Shown in pieces: positions 42,654 through 52,758 of a DNA stretch of 64,000 nt (its first letter is position 1; every line of letters begins with the position of its first letter). The notes beneath the pieces are model-generated. The model saw only the letters and a list, made by a program, of their open reading frames with translations, made no database searches and was not told the DNA's origin. The position numbers were made by a program, and so were the translations under genes. Source of the DNA: Semisulcospira habei (taxonomy: Eukaryota; Mollusca; Gastropoda; Semisulcospiridae); the NCBI GenBank assembly GCA_036245525.1, contig BTPG01000004.1:45104482-45168481 (forward strand). Reading direction: 5' to 3'.

Positions 42654-43280
42654 TTAACCCCACGGCTGCATTTCCAAACTTTTGGAGGCATTGTCTGATG
42701 ACTATGTACCAGTTGTAGGAGATGGATTGATCATAATAATTCAAGGGTAGTGCCAATTGTGACCCGCCACCACGAAATGAGTCGTAATGTCCCTGACCCG
42801 ATTTCCCGCTATTGGTGAAAATTGTCGGGTGGCATAGTCGGGTACATGTGCGGGGTCCCCAGTTTCTAAAAACCATAACTCGGTGACCAATCGTCCGATT
42901 CACATGTTATTCGCACCATTAAAAAGGGGTTTCTTTCTAGTTTCTGCTGATATCAATATCTCAATATGTCCAAAAAGTGACTTTAGACTCATTTTGAAAA
43001 TTGTCGGGTGGCGTGGTCGGGTACATGTGTGGGGTCCCCAGTTTCTATAAACCATATCTCAGTGATCAATCGTCTGATTCACATGTTATTGGCACCATTG
43101 AAAAGGGTTTTCTTTCTAGTTTCTGCTGATATCAATATCTCAAAATGTCCAAAAAGTGACTTAAGACTCATTTTGTGGTGGCGGGTCACAATTGAGCTTG
43201 GCTCCTAAAGGCGCCAAGCTCATCTGGTACTACCCTTGAATTATCATGATCGATCCATCTCCTGCTGCAGGGTCCCGGAG
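42654..43280. repeat. Hairpin element, TTAA family A, copy 15, interrupted
   Basis: The left half starts at TTAACCCC (42654) and reaches GGGTAGTGCC. The right half resumes GAGCTTGGCTCC at 43194. The 431-bp TIR element at 42759-43189 separates the two. The right edge is replaced by a family D unit near 43275. Confidence 0.8.
42759..43189. mobile_element. Non-autonomous TIR element nested in a family A hairpin
   Basis: The terminal inverted repeats are 25 bp with one mismatch (GTGACCCGCCACCACGAAAT... at the left). AATT flanks both ends (42755-42758 and 43190-43193) and fits a 4-bp target duplication. Inside are two tandem copies of a 179-bp unit (42817-42995 and 42996-43175) that are about 95% alike. 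No ORF. I do not recognise the superfamily. Confidence 0.8.
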
Positions 43281-43421
43281 CGGGGCTCATGAGGATCTAT
43301 GCCTCTTGCTGAGAACAGTTTGTATCCATGTTCCTTGGACAGTTGTGGTTTTTTGGTCAGTGAATGAACACAAATTTCCAAATAAAATATGCATCCAGTG
43401 TCAGAGAAGTGGTTAATATTA

Positions 43422-43760
43422 ATCACAGGCATCGTTTACAGATTATAGCTCGTCTGCTTGCTCCTTGCTTTAGGTCAAGAAAACGGCCACCATTTTCATC
43501 ATCACAGGCATCGTTTACAGATTATAGCTCGTCTGCTTGCTCCTTGCTTTAGGTCAAGAAAACGGCCACCATTTTCATCATCACAGGCATCGTTTACAGA
43601 TTATAGCTCGTCTGCTTGCTCCTTGCTTTAGGTCAAGAAAACGGCCACCATTTTCATCATCACAGGCATCGTTTACAGATTATAGCTCGTCTGCTTGCTC
43701 CTTGCTTTAGGTCCTTGCATGCAAGAAAACGGCCACCATTTTCATCATCACAGGCATCAT
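43422..43760. repeat. Minisatellite, 79-bp unit
   Basis: Units start at 43422, 43501, 43580 and 43659, exactly 79 bp apart and seemingly identical. The fourth has a 9-bp insertion (CTTGCATGC-like) and a partial fifth begins at 43747. The key block is CAGGCATCGTTTACAGATT. The units contain AAACGGCCACCATTTTC. Lack of divergence implies recent expansion. Confidence 0.92.
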
Positions 43761-43916
43761 TGGCAGGCAGCAGTTAGTGTCTGGCATTTCTAGCTGTTTG
43801 TATACATTATATCACTCTGACTTATTATCATATCTGTAGTAGTTTGTACTGCATAAATGTTAGGATCGGCATTGACATTTTTGTATACGGCTAATCTCTG
43901 TGCTTGTTCCATACAG

Positions 43917-44038
43917 GTGGTGCTGCCCTTTGTTGAGAAGTACTTCCATGCTCACCGCGGTTACTTCATTGCACCTCCCAACTCACCACAGAGCACTTCA
44001 GGCATGGCTTCCATCAAGGAGAAGGAAATGGCTGCCAG
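43917..44038 (+). CDS. RyR: Ryanodine receptor exon
   Basis: The acceptor is CATACAG ending at 43916 and the donor GTGAGT at 44039. The product VVLPFVEKYFHAHRGYFIAP, then SIKEKEMAAR, matches the family (LLPL-x-x-x-YF and NKEKEM). Phase 0 start, phase 2 end. Confidence 0.94.
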
Positions 44039-44287
44039 GTGAGTTTTTTCACCTTTCCCAGTGCGCCAAGGGTCAGCATTGCAGAAGTCGCTCGCAGTTG
44101 GCCCAAGCACCGCTGTACACGGACCAGCTGAGGCCAATGTTGACCTGCTGATTGTGTGCTTGTCCCCTCCCCCCAAAAAAACAACAACAAAGATTTAAAG
44201 ATTCAAGATTCAAAGATTTTTATTTAAAGATTAAAAGATATTATTTTATTTCCTTGACATCTTTTGCCTTCCAAGACTTGTTTTGAA

Positions 44288-44448
44288 TTAACGTTTTAGT
44301 CCCAAGGTCCCTTTTCTCAAATTCAGGAGGTGTTGCCTAATGACTGTACCAGTTGCAGGAGATGGATTGACCATGGTAATTCAAGGGTAGTGCCAGATTA
44401 GCTTGGCGCCTGAAGGCCACCTCCTGATGTAAGGACTAAAAGGGTTAA
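44288..44448. repeat. Hairpin element, TTAA family A, copy 16 (right stem deleted)
   Basis: The left edge is TTAACGTTTTAGTCCC and the right edge is ACTAAAAGGGTTAA. The left arm is complete to GCTTGGCGCC, then jumps to CACCTCCTGATG, so it can no longer form the long hairpin. Confidence 0.72.
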
Positions 44449-44545
44449 CAACATCTGTCTTATAAAAATACTTTTTTCTTGCGAAAAGGGAAGGTTGCTC
44501 AAAACAGGTTCTGCTGTATTGTCTCACGTGGAATGTTGTGTGCAG

Positions 44546-44656
44546 CTTGTTCTGCAAGCTGGCCCAGACACTGCGCCTGAAGATCACGGCCTTTGGGCAC
44601 GACGTCAATATTTCAGTGCGCTGTCTGAGGACACTGGTGCAGGCTGTCGACTTCAG
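44546..44656 (+). CDS. RyR: Ryanodine receptor exon
   Basis: The acceptor is TGTGCAG ending at 44545 and the donor GTGAGG at 44657. The product SLFCKLAQTLRLKITAFGHD, then VRCLRTLVQAVDFR, fits the family (LFCKLA-x-L and FG-x-D). Phase joins both sides. Confidence 0.94.
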
Positions 44657-45053
44657 GTGAGGGCTGCATATCTGCGTGCTGCTCTGTGACTTTTCACCTT
44701 GCTTTCTTTTTTGTATGATTGATCGATTCATTCATTTGTGTGTGGTCTTTTTTGTATGATTGATCGATTCATTCATTTGTGTGTGGTCTATGTGTCCATG
44801 AAAATTGTGTGATTTTGTCTGTGATATGTTGTGTTAAGAGCAGCACAAACTGTTTCAGAGCAAAGGAACTGTAGATACTGCTAAGCATGCGAAAATTTAA
44901 AATGAGAGGAATGAAGAAGAAACAAAAAAAAATGTTAGTACTTCACTAGAAGAAAGACTTTAATTAACTGTTTTTGTTTACAGTTGATCCATGTCTTGGT
45001 GTCATATCTGAATGGGTGCACCAGCATGTTTTTTTATCCTTTTACTTTGACAG

Positions 45054-45135
45054 GTCTGTGGTAAAGAATGGCCCTGAGATGGTTCGCTCGTCTCTCCTAC
45101 CTTTCTTTAACAACGCCGCCGATGATCTCACACAG
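45054..45135 (+). CDS. RyR: Ryanodine receptor exon
   Basis: The acceptor is TTGACAG ending at 45053 and the donor GTAACT at 45136. The product SVVKNGPEMVRSSLLPFFNN, then AADDLTQ, matches the VMK-x-GPE(I/M)V motif of RyR. It ends in phase 0 and must join the exon at 59708 across a 14.6-kb intron. Confidence 0.95.
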
Positions 45136-45464
45136 GTAACTTTGCTGACGTGACTTGAGAAGTAAAAGCTTAATCTTACAAAAATAAGCAAACTAAAATG
45201 TTTCCTTTGCGTGTGCTTGTCAGTGTTTCCCAAAACGCACATGTGTGCGTCAGAGACGCACAAAAACTGAAAAAGGACGCATGAAAAAAAAAATGGTGCG
45301 TCACAAGGGACGCAACGGTTTTTTTTTTTACTGCCGTTATGTATCCTGGCACCTCTGAGCTATCGTGCGCCCGACGAGCCGAGTAAGCGCGGTGATCTCC
45401 CCTACCCACTGACCGCGCTGACATGCATGCGCAGCCTTTTTGTTTGCTTCCGAAAAGCTGAAAC

Positions 45465-45835
45465 ATGTCGCTCGACACATGGCTACGGAAAACGATAACC
45501 CGCAGAAATGCGGAAGACGATGCAATCGTTGAACTTGAAAGCCAAACTCCGACATCATCGGCCCCGAAGGCGGATGGGAAGAAAGACAAACAAACCCGAC
45601 CGAGAGACACGGAGCCGGAGCAAGAGGAATCGACCAAAGCTGAGCCTAACTCAACCGGCACTGCTAAATCGGCTGCGAAGAAACGTCGCATTAACGACTC
45701 GTGGCTGCATGACTTCCCGTGGTTAAACTTTGAAGATGGAAAAATGTTCTGCAAGGTTTGCACCGAGGCGGCAGAGGGCCGCAAGCAGTCCAAGTCGGGA
45801 AACAATTTTGTTGAAGGCGCTTCGAATTTTCAAAG
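45465..45835 (+). CDS. hAT transposase exon 1 (N-terminal zinc-finger part)
   Basis: The ATG at 45465 gives MSLDTWLRKTITRRNAEDDA, an acidic and Lys-rich linker, then WLHDFPWLNFEDGKMFCKVC and NNFVEGASNFQR. The CKVC pair with downstream LTRHLGSDCHK (exon 2) forms a TTF/BED-like zinc finger for binding the transposon ends, a role known from the family. The donor is GTGAGT at 45836. Confidence 0.83.
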
Positions 45836-46116
45836 GTGAGTTTTTCAATTTTCGAAGAAGAAGAAGAGTGCAGTCCAAGTGTCAGTGATTGTGATTTTGT
45901 AGTCTTGATGTTTAGTCCTTTTAGTTTTAGTTACACATTGACAAACAAGTTCATTTGAGTGGAAGCTTTTTAGTATCTAGCCCCCCCCCCCCCCCCCCCC
46001 CACCCCCTCCCGTCTCTCTCTCGACTCTCTCTCTCTCAACTCTCTGAAGTCTCTCTCCCTCCCTCCCTCTCTCTCTCTCTCTGTCTAATGTAAAGTGTTG
46101 GGGTTTTATTCTTCAG

Positions 46117-46333
46117 AACTGCTCTCACTCGCCACTTGGGTAGTGATTGCCACAAAGCATCATGTACCGTGATCCAGCAGCGGAAGGCAATGGCATGCTA
46201 TCAAGAGAAGCAACTTCAACAAGAAATGTCTACGATGAGCAGCGACTCTATGACTGCGCAGATGTCCACTGCAGTGATGATGGCACTAGAAGACATTCCT
46301 GACAGAAAGTTTCCTGCTCTCCTGAAACTTCAG
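46117..46333 (+). CDS. hAT transposase exon 2
   Basis: The acceptor is TTCTTCAG ending at 46116 and the donor GTGATT at 46334. The product TALTRHLGSDCHKASCTVIQ supplies the His/Cys half of the zinc finger, and EDIPDRKFPALLKLQ leads into the catalytic region. The phase fits exon 1 and exon 3. The intron before it contains C-runs and CT repeats (45980-46085). Confidence 0.8.
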
Positions 46334-46464
46334 GTGATTTTCCATTTGCATAAAATTAAGTTTGTATTTGTTTTGTTAAAATACTTGGCAAAGAAACTAG
46401 CAATGTTAGTAATAATGCATCTGTTCCCTCTCACATTCTGAATGTGGTGTAAAACTAAAAGTTA

Positions 46465-46626
46465 TTTGCTTTCATTCATTTTATTTTTATCAATACAGTG
46501 AATTTTGTATTCTGTTATGTGTTGCAGAAAAAGAATGGGGTGGAATTTGCTTTAATTTATTTTATTTTTACCCATGCAGTGAATTTTGTATTCTGTTATG
46601 TGTTGCAGAAAAAGAATGGGGTGGAA
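46465..46626 (+). repeat. 81-bp tandem duplication carrying a splice acceptor
   Basis: Two copies of an 81-bp unit include the acceptor TATGTGTTGCAG and the first codons of hAT exon 3 (AAAAAGAATGGGGTGGAA). Acceptors end at 46527 and 46608. Because 81 is divisible by 3 and the copy is open, use of the first would add 27 residues without a frameshift. Confidence 0.88.
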
Positions 46627-48237
46627 TCTCTTCAAGATGAAAAGAAGTGGTACAGAAGGAATGAATCCTGTAAGGAATTGCAAGCGTCAGCTGCTGCGGT
46701 GTGTGAAGACAAAATGCGCCAACGTTTGATGGATTCACCTTTCTTGGGCATAATGCTAGACGAGAGCCTGGACATCGCCGTACAGAAGAAGCTTGTCATT
46801 TACTTTAAACTGCTCATTCATGGGAAGCCGCATGTCATGTTTGGCACAAACTGTGAAGTTCTAGATGGCAAGGCTGTCACTATTGTTACAGCTGTTCGTC
46901 AGTATCTGGCTGACATGCAGATCCCCTTGGACAAAGTGGTTGGCATTGGCACCGATGGTGCAAACGTCATGATTGGTTGTAACAATGGGGTGACGACAGT
47001 GCTGAAGCGGTTGCAGCCAAGCATGGTGAGTGTGTGGTGTTGTGCACACAGACTGTCGTTGATGTCACACTGGGCAGCATCTCAAGTGGCTGCTTTGAAG
47101 AAAGTGCAGGATACGCTTGTGGCCATCTTCAATTACTTCAAATACTCCGCTGTACGCTACAACAAGCTTAAGACATTGAAGCAGATCATGGATGAGAAAG
47201 TCAAGCGTTTCAAGAAGCCAACATCAGTCAGGTGGCTCTCTCTTCAGGATGCAGTGATCGCTGCAGAGGATTCCTGGGGTTGCCTGGTTCTCACTCTGGA
47301 GAATGCTGCCACAGAAAAAGATGTCACTGCACGGTCTCTTCTGAAGGAAGTGAAGACGTACAAGTTCATTTCACTGCTGTGCATCTTGAGGGACATTCTT
47401 GATCCCCTCATGAAATGCAGCCTGTCCTTCCAGAGGGACAACACTGATGTGGAGGAGGCTATGAACAGCTTGGAGTCAACCCTGGAGCACATCTCCTCCC
47501 TTCCTGACTTCCCTGGGCCCAATCTTACCCGTCTACACACCAGCCTGGACCAGCAAGGACAGTATCAAAACATTGTGTTTCAGGCTGGGGAGGGGCAGAG
47601 GCAGACAACACAGAACACATGCAAGACCTTTTCACAAAAGATCAAAGTTGAAGCCAAAAGAAGATTTCCGGAGGGAGACATGGGTATCCTCAAAACACTT
47701 GACAAAGTTCTCAACCCCAAACATCTCCCCCTTCAGATGGCCGAGATGGTCCAGTACGGAAATGACTGCCTAGAAGAACTCTGTGAGGCATTTCCGCAAG
47801 TGGATGCCCAGCGCTGCAAGGACGACTATCGGCAGTTCAAGACCCTTCTGAACAACAACAGGGGGGAATCCTTGGAGACCATGTCTATCAAGGTCTTGGG
47901 GAAATCGGACCAGTTTCCTGACTTTGCGACTCTTGCCAGCATTTCACTTGTTGTCCCCATCACTTCAGTGCCCTGTGAGAGGGCCTTCTCGCTGCAGAAT
48001 GCTATTATGAACCCAAACAGGAACAGGCTGAGTATCAAGCATGTGAAAAACAAGATGCTCATAACAAATGAGAGGAGGCTGCTGTGCACGGTGCATGCTC
48101 AAGCCTTGAAGGCAACAGGGAGCAAGAAGCAGGACATTGAGCAGGAGCTTGAAAAGCTGGTGCCCTACCCCATGTCAGAGGAATTCACTGAAGCTTCTGT
48201 GGCACACTACAGGAGCACTGCTCAGCGCAAGAAATGA
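46609..48237 (+). CDS. hAT transposase exon 3 (catalytic and dimerisation domains)
   Basis: The acceptor is GTTGCAG ending at 46608. The frame is open to a stop at 48235-48237. It begins KKNGVESLQDEKKWYRRNES. Key blocks are LGIMLDESLDIAVQKKLVIY (first Asp region), VVGIGTDGANVMIG (second Asp), WCCAHRLSLM, SVRWLSLQDAV, and the hATC dimerisation end VPITSVPCERAFSLQN and LSIKHVKNKMLI. It resembles the ZNF862-like branch of hAT transposases from memory. All regions look intact, so this may be an active or recently active enzyme, or a domesticated relative if its ends were inert. Confidence 0.87.
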   Translation, partial: KKNGVESLQDEKKWYRRNESCKELQASAAAVCEDKMRQRLMDSPFLGIMLDESLDIAVQKKLVIYFKLLIHGKPHVMFGTNCEVLDGKAVTIVTAVRQYLADMQIPLDKVVGIGTDGANVMIGCNNGVTTVLKRLQPSMVSVWCCAHRLSLMSHWAASQVAALKKVQDTLVAIFNYFKYSAVRYNKLKTLKQIMDEKVKRFKKPTSVRWLSLQDAVIAAEDSWGCLVLTLENAATEKDVTARSLLKEVKTYKFISLLCILRDILDPLMKCSLSFQRDNTDVEEAMNSLESTLEHISSLPDFPGPNLTRLHTSLDQQGQYQNIVFQAGEGQRQTTQNTCKTFSQKIKVEAKRRFPEGDMGILKTLDKVLNPKHLPLQMAEMVQYGNDCLEELCEAFPQVDAQRCKDDYRQFKTLLNNNRGESLETMSIKVLGKSDQFPDFATLASISLVVPITSVPCERAFSLQNAIMNPNRNRLSIKHVKNKMLITNERRLLCTVHAQALKATGSKKQDIEQELEKLVPYPMSEEFTEASVAHYRSTAQRKK

Positions 48238-48853
48238 ACTTCATTTACTTTTGGCCACTACAGAAAGTGTGCATGATGTTGAATCATCATTTTCAGTTCT
48301 CCCTAGACTAGGCAATGATGATCTTGTCTGTAATACGCAGTTGAACAGATTTTTTTGTCTCTTTTTTTTTTTCTTCTGGTCATCGACTTAGTCCCCTCTA
48401 ACACTAACTGCTTTTACAGAGACAATTTGTCAGTACACGCAGGTGATGTGTGTAAATTGTCGTATGACCATTTCATGTTTGTTCTATGGTCATTTTATGT
48501 GATTTTAAGGTTCCTCTAGTCAATGATGGATTCCTTTGTAACATTTATCAGAACAGTATTCCTTTTGTTGTGTTGCTTGTTTTATGGCTATTCATAATTT
48601 TCAATAAAGTTGCATTGAAAACTAAGCTTTGTTTGACTTTGAGGCGTATTTGTGTGTCCGTGATGTTGGTAATCAAAATCAAGGTAAATGTAGGAATTGT
48701 AAGGGGACTCTCAAATTTTGTAAGGGGACTCTTGAAATTTTGCACCAGAGTCCCAAGGACTCTCTGAAAAAAAAGCTGTGGGAAACACTGCTTGTACACA
48801 TCATCATGATGAGGGTTCTGATGATGTGTTTGCCCCGAACCACCACCACCACC

Positions 48854-48912
48854 ATGGCTGAGATCCTGATTGAGAAATTCTATGAAGTGAAAGGCACTAC
48901 CACAACTCGATC
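48854..48912 (+). pseudogene. Exon relic A, resembling the RyR exon at 59708
   Basis: One frame gives MAEILIEKFYEVKGTTTTRS, compared with VVENLMKERFSHVKGTITRG in the functional exon. The upstream GATGATGTGTTTGCCCC also resembles the intron before that exon (GATGATGTGTTTGTACCAG). The acceptor is lost behind a CCA repeat. The copy is cut by a LINE insertion. Confidence 0.55.
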
Positions 48913-48921
48913 CACATCATC

Positions 48922-49348
48922 TGTCTGTCTGTCTATATCCCGTAGTCTTGCCGACCGTTGGGGCACCACTGAGACTTGGCAACCAGCTCCCTCCATTCCT
49001 CTCTGTTCTCTGTCATTCTTAGCATATCGCCCAGCCTCAGTCCTGTCCACTCTGAGATATTGTCCTCCCATCTTTTCCTCTGTCTTCCTCTCCTTTGTCC
49101 TCCTTGCACAGTGCCTTGCAGGATTGTTTTGGCAAGCCCTGCTGAACGTGTGACATGCCCATACCACTTCAGTTTGCGTTTTTTCATAATGGCTAATAGG
49201 TCTTCATAGCTTGCCTGATTCTGCTTCCCACTTCCTCGTTCGTGATGTGATCTCTGTATGAAATGCCAAGCAGCCTTCAAAAACATCTCATTTCAGTGGC
49301 TTGTATCCTCCTTTCAAGGTCTGATGTGACCTTGAAAAGAGGATACAT
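48922..49348 (-). mobile_element. 5'-truncated LINE fragment, RTE-like, C-terminal part
   Basis: The minus strand encodes SDLERRIQATEMRCF, LLGISYRDHITNEEV, then IMKKRKLKWYGHVTRSAGLA and RRGRQRKRWEDNISEWTGL. It is the same group as the fragment at 9989 but a separate insertion. CACATCATC flanks it at 48913-48921 and 49349-49357, a 9-bp target duplication, with a TCTG-type tail at the left edge. Confidence 0.85.
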
Positions 49349-49378
49349 CACATCATCCACACCTTGAATTAACCCTCT

Positions 49379-49568
49379 TAATCCCATGGCCGCATTTCGA
49401 GACTTTATGGGGTGTTGTCTAATGACCATGTACCAGTTGTAGGAGATTGATTGATCATAATAATTCATGGGTAGTGCCAGATTAGGCGCCAAGCTCATCT
49501 GGCACTACCTTTGAATTACCATGATCAATCCTTCTCGTGCTGCAGGGTCCCGGAGCTAAATGGGTTAA
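49379..49568. repeat. Hairpin element, TTAA family A, copy 17
   Basis: The edges are TTAACCCTCTTAATCCC and AGCTAAATGGGTTAA. The inner left stem is partly deleted (GATTAGGCGCCAAGC), so the hairpin is shorter than in the reference copy. Confidence 0.76.
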
Positions 49569-49663
49569 CTGTTCTTTCCTTGTTCTGCAAAAGTGTCTCT
49601 TTCGTTATACTCTCCATGCTTGCCAATCAACTTGTTGGTCAAGATTTGATGTTTGTTCCCCAT

Positions 49664-49704
49664 ATGGATGAGAAAACCTGGTGGAGAAATTTTGTCACGT
49701 GAAG
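49664..49704 (+). pseudogene. Exon relic B, resembling the RyR exon at 59708
   Basis: The sequence GAGAAATTTTGTCACGTGAAG can be read EKFCHVK, compared with ERFSHVK in the functional exon; the 11 bases TCACGTGAAGG are identical. Upstream GATGAGAAAACCTGG resembles GTTGAGAACCTTATG with an indel. The match is short, so chance cannot be excluded. Confidence 0.35.
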
Positions 49705-49842
49705 GTACAGTAGAACCATAGGGGCCAGACGAGTGGTGTTTTGAATAACGCAAATCCGCTGCGCCAATGCATGCACGCAGCCACCGCATAAATATCTCAA
49801 GTCAGAATACAAGGGAGAAAACGAAGCACACTTATAGCTGTG

Positions 49843-50144
49843 GCCGGAAGTATCCCGGACCTCTTTCTCAACATCTAGAGTTGAACGTTAAACCCTTTAG
49901 TAGAGTGCCGTGAAAGAGACCACTATGCACTGCAGTGCATCCATTATGATTTGCTGCTGTGTTTACTCTAAAGTCGAAGCAAATTACTCAAAAAGATATT
50001 GACACTGAGCAGTGTTTAAACCAGACTCCATTAAAGTAGACCTTTTTGGGCTGGGGGAAATACGTACCTAAAGCGACTGCTGCGTGCAGGTCACAAGTTC
50101 ATGTCGACAGCAAGATGCCATTTTGTTTTAATTTCATTGGATAT
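49843..50144. other. Intron segment with a 32-bp sequence shared with DIRS copy 3
   Basis: GCCGGAAGTATCCCGGACCT at 49843 extends to a 32-bp identity with 37409-37440. The rest of the segment holds nothing I recognise. Confidence 0.6.
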
Positions 50145-52188
50145 TGTCACGACCCCGCTTCCAGGGCGCGAGCTATGAGTGCTACCACTCGAGACACACC
50201 GACCCACACTAACACAAACCTAACACAAACACCAGAGGAACAATGATGACAACATTTATTACATATAACCCTAACAACAAACCAACTATTCTCACTCAGT
50301 CCTAACCACGCACTCACGCATCACATTCACACTCACACACGTCCAAACTCCCCACCCCGAATATCCGTTATACACAAAACAAAATAACAAATAAATATAT
50401 AATAAAACAAATATCCTTAATAAAAAATACAACCAGAAACTGAGACTGAAAAACTTCATTCGCAGGCCACCGGACCCTGACGGAAGCACAAGCATCAAGC
50501 GCTAACGCCAATAGACCTACGCCTTTGTTTCTGCGAAGAATCCCTTACAGCACGTGGCTCCTTAAGTAGCACAGTATTTCAAATAGCACAATATCAAATA
50601 TACGATGAACCAAATATGCTTACTAAAACACAAATGAAGATCGAGAAAAATGAATGTAGTTTGCAAGCTACTGAATCTCCCCAGCGGGAGCATGAACGAC
50701 AAGTTCGAATTAAATTAATGCTTTTGCAAACTAGACATTCACAGCAAAAGGCTCCTTTAACTAACACATTTCAGAATAAACAATATCACGTATACAAATG
50801 GAGCAAATATCCTTAATCTAACACGACTGACAGTTGAATAAACTCGATATATTTCACGTCACTGGACCTTCTCGCCGGAAGCACAACCGTTAAGCTCAGC
50901 TCAGCTCAACGCTCTTGCTTCCGCGATAAGGCCTTCCACAACACAGGCTGCTTTTAAATAATACAATATCTCAAAGCCTTTCCATCACTGTGACGAAGCT
51001 CCTCTCACAACACTGTCACTATGAGGAGATAAAATAAATCTCGCAACGTTCTTTACGAGATTATGAACAAACAAAACTTTGCTTAAATAGGTTAGAAATA
51101 ATTAAATGGGACGACCCGACCTGACTAAACACGGGGCATGCCGTGACACTCGCAACAGCACCCAGGTTCGGCGTCGTAGCCCCACAAGGCGGAGTGACAC
51201 AGCCAGCCTCCACTTTCAGAACCACAGCACGGTGGCAGACTTGGCCGGTTAGTTCTTCAAGTTTTAGGCCGTTGAATTTGGACCATCGGATTAGGATGCA
51301 CTAAAACACAGGTGCAAAAATACACATATAAATAACAAACAAAAGAAACAAGATAATGACATCACCCGCAACTTTAATTGCCGTCTTTTATATTCCCTTC
51401 ACCTCTCTCCCGCAACAATAAATTCAACCTCAACAGAATACATATTTACATGTCACCACATGACTCACTTCCGAATTCACACTCCGATGCTAAATACTAC
51501 AAACTACAACAAATGACATTCACTCCTACATTATATTCTTACACTTGCTCCCCCAATACACGCCAACCAAAATAATAATAACAGAACAAGCAAACACACA
51601 CAAACCTCCCCCCCCCCTCCCCGAGCAAATGGGTCACTAAAGAATTGTTGCGTGTACTTACTGCCATCCGTGAAGACGCCCCAGCTAGGACGCAGACAAG
51701 ACAAGCCAGGGGTTAAGTCATCACAGCTCTTCTTCTCTCTCTCTCTCTCTCTCCTTCCTCGGACACCGGCTCCGGGATGACCAGAACCGTATCACAGGGC
51801 CGTTACAAGAAGAACGACACAGCTGCTTGCGGCCTTCAGCAAATGGCGAACCACGCCTGAAAGACAACCTTAGGAGAATGCTGGAAAAACGACTGACTCG
51901 TTCGCAGTTGGAAAAGCGACTGTCTAACAATTTGGATAACGTTAGGTTAGCAAAAAAACGCTCAGTAAATCATGTGACGAACATTCACATGGAACAACAG
52001 CCACCCGATTGCGCAGACCGGGCGATTATGTGCGTTACACCATCCACCAAATTCTCGCACGGGAGCAAATACTCATGTACATACCAAATACTCCACCTAA
52101 ACTACCCGTACGTCCGGTGACTATCTAAATCCTTTCACCAAACTTACTCCCCTACAAAAATAGACAAAAAAAAAACTGTGCCGTGACA
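50145..52188. mobile_element. Candidate solo LTR or non-autonomous LTR element
   Basis: The 2044-bp unit begins TGTCACGACCCC and ends GTGCCGTGACA, giving TG...CA ends with a short inverted repeat. GATAT flanks it at 50140-50144 and 52189-52193, a 5-bp target duplication typical of LTR elements. No reverse transcriptase or integrase is encoded. GCCGTGACA also occurs internally near 51140, so it could be an LTR plus a remnant rather than one LTR. A CT microsatellite lies at about 51733-51753. Confidence 0.7.
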
Positions 52189-52564
52189 GATATGCTAATT
52201 TACATAAACCAATGAAAAATGAGCATGGGAGTATTTCCAGCCACATCTAAAACCCTACAACTCGATGTGTGCTATGAATGATGCTTGACTGTGCAAAAAG
52301 CCTTGATACTAAACTATCAGTTTTGATCAGAGGACAAGGTTGGTATAGATTTGTGGCAAAATATCTACCGAGTTTGCTCAGTTCGAGGTTTTAGATGGAT
52401 AGTTGCTTTGAGGGTTGAAAACTGATCTGGAATCACAGTGCTTCGCCGTTTTGTGGACATTCGTTTCCTCCCTTGTATTCTGAATTGAGCTTGAGGACGC
52501 GGTGGCGCGCACCCAGTGGCACTGCAGATTTGCATTTAGTCAAAGCACCACTCGTCCATCAGTC

Positions 52565-52739
52565 CCCTATGAGTAGAACCTGATTAGAGCAGCCTCTTTT
52601 TGTGCAAAAAAATAGTGGTCTTTAAAAGACAGATTCTCTCTCAAGAGAAGTCTTGAAGGGCGAACAGTTTCACCTGTCATTACAGACCATCATTTAGGTG
52701 GCCACATGGTGGTTGTTCAAGACAGGTTCTGCTGTATCT
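52565..52739. repeat. Dispersed repeat, AGTAGAACCTG type
   Basis: This starts GAGTAGAACCTGATTAGAGC and ends TTCAAGACAGGTTCTGCTGT, so the ends are inverted copies. The middle GTCTTGAAGGGCGAAC and ACCATCATTTAGGTGGC match 39343-39680. It lies about 20 bp left of DIRS copy 4. Confidence 0.6.
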
Positions 52740-52758
52740 GCACATGATGATGATTGTG

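Larger units (their letters stand above)
45221..48790 (+). mobile_element. hAT DNA transposon, apparently complete
   Basis: The terminal inverted repeats are CAGTGTTTCCCA (45221) and TGGGAAACACTG (ending 48790, first base T at 48779). Subterminal repeats are visible: ACGCA-type boxes at the left and AAGGGGACTCT boxes at the right. The flanks share CTTGT on both sides, but the usual 8-bp duplication is not exact. A transposase gene with three exons lies inside. It sits in the RyR intron after the exon at 45054. Confidence 0.88.

Noticed and set aside
43422..43760. Regularly spaced repeats that could suggest a CRISPR array
   Set aside because: Units are contiguous 79-mers with no unique spacers, in a eukaryotic intron.
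45465..48237. hAT transposase as a host gene of the ZNF862 type
   Set aside because: It lies between matching CAGTGTTTCCCA termini with subterminal repeats, so a transposon is the simpler reading; domestication is not excluded.
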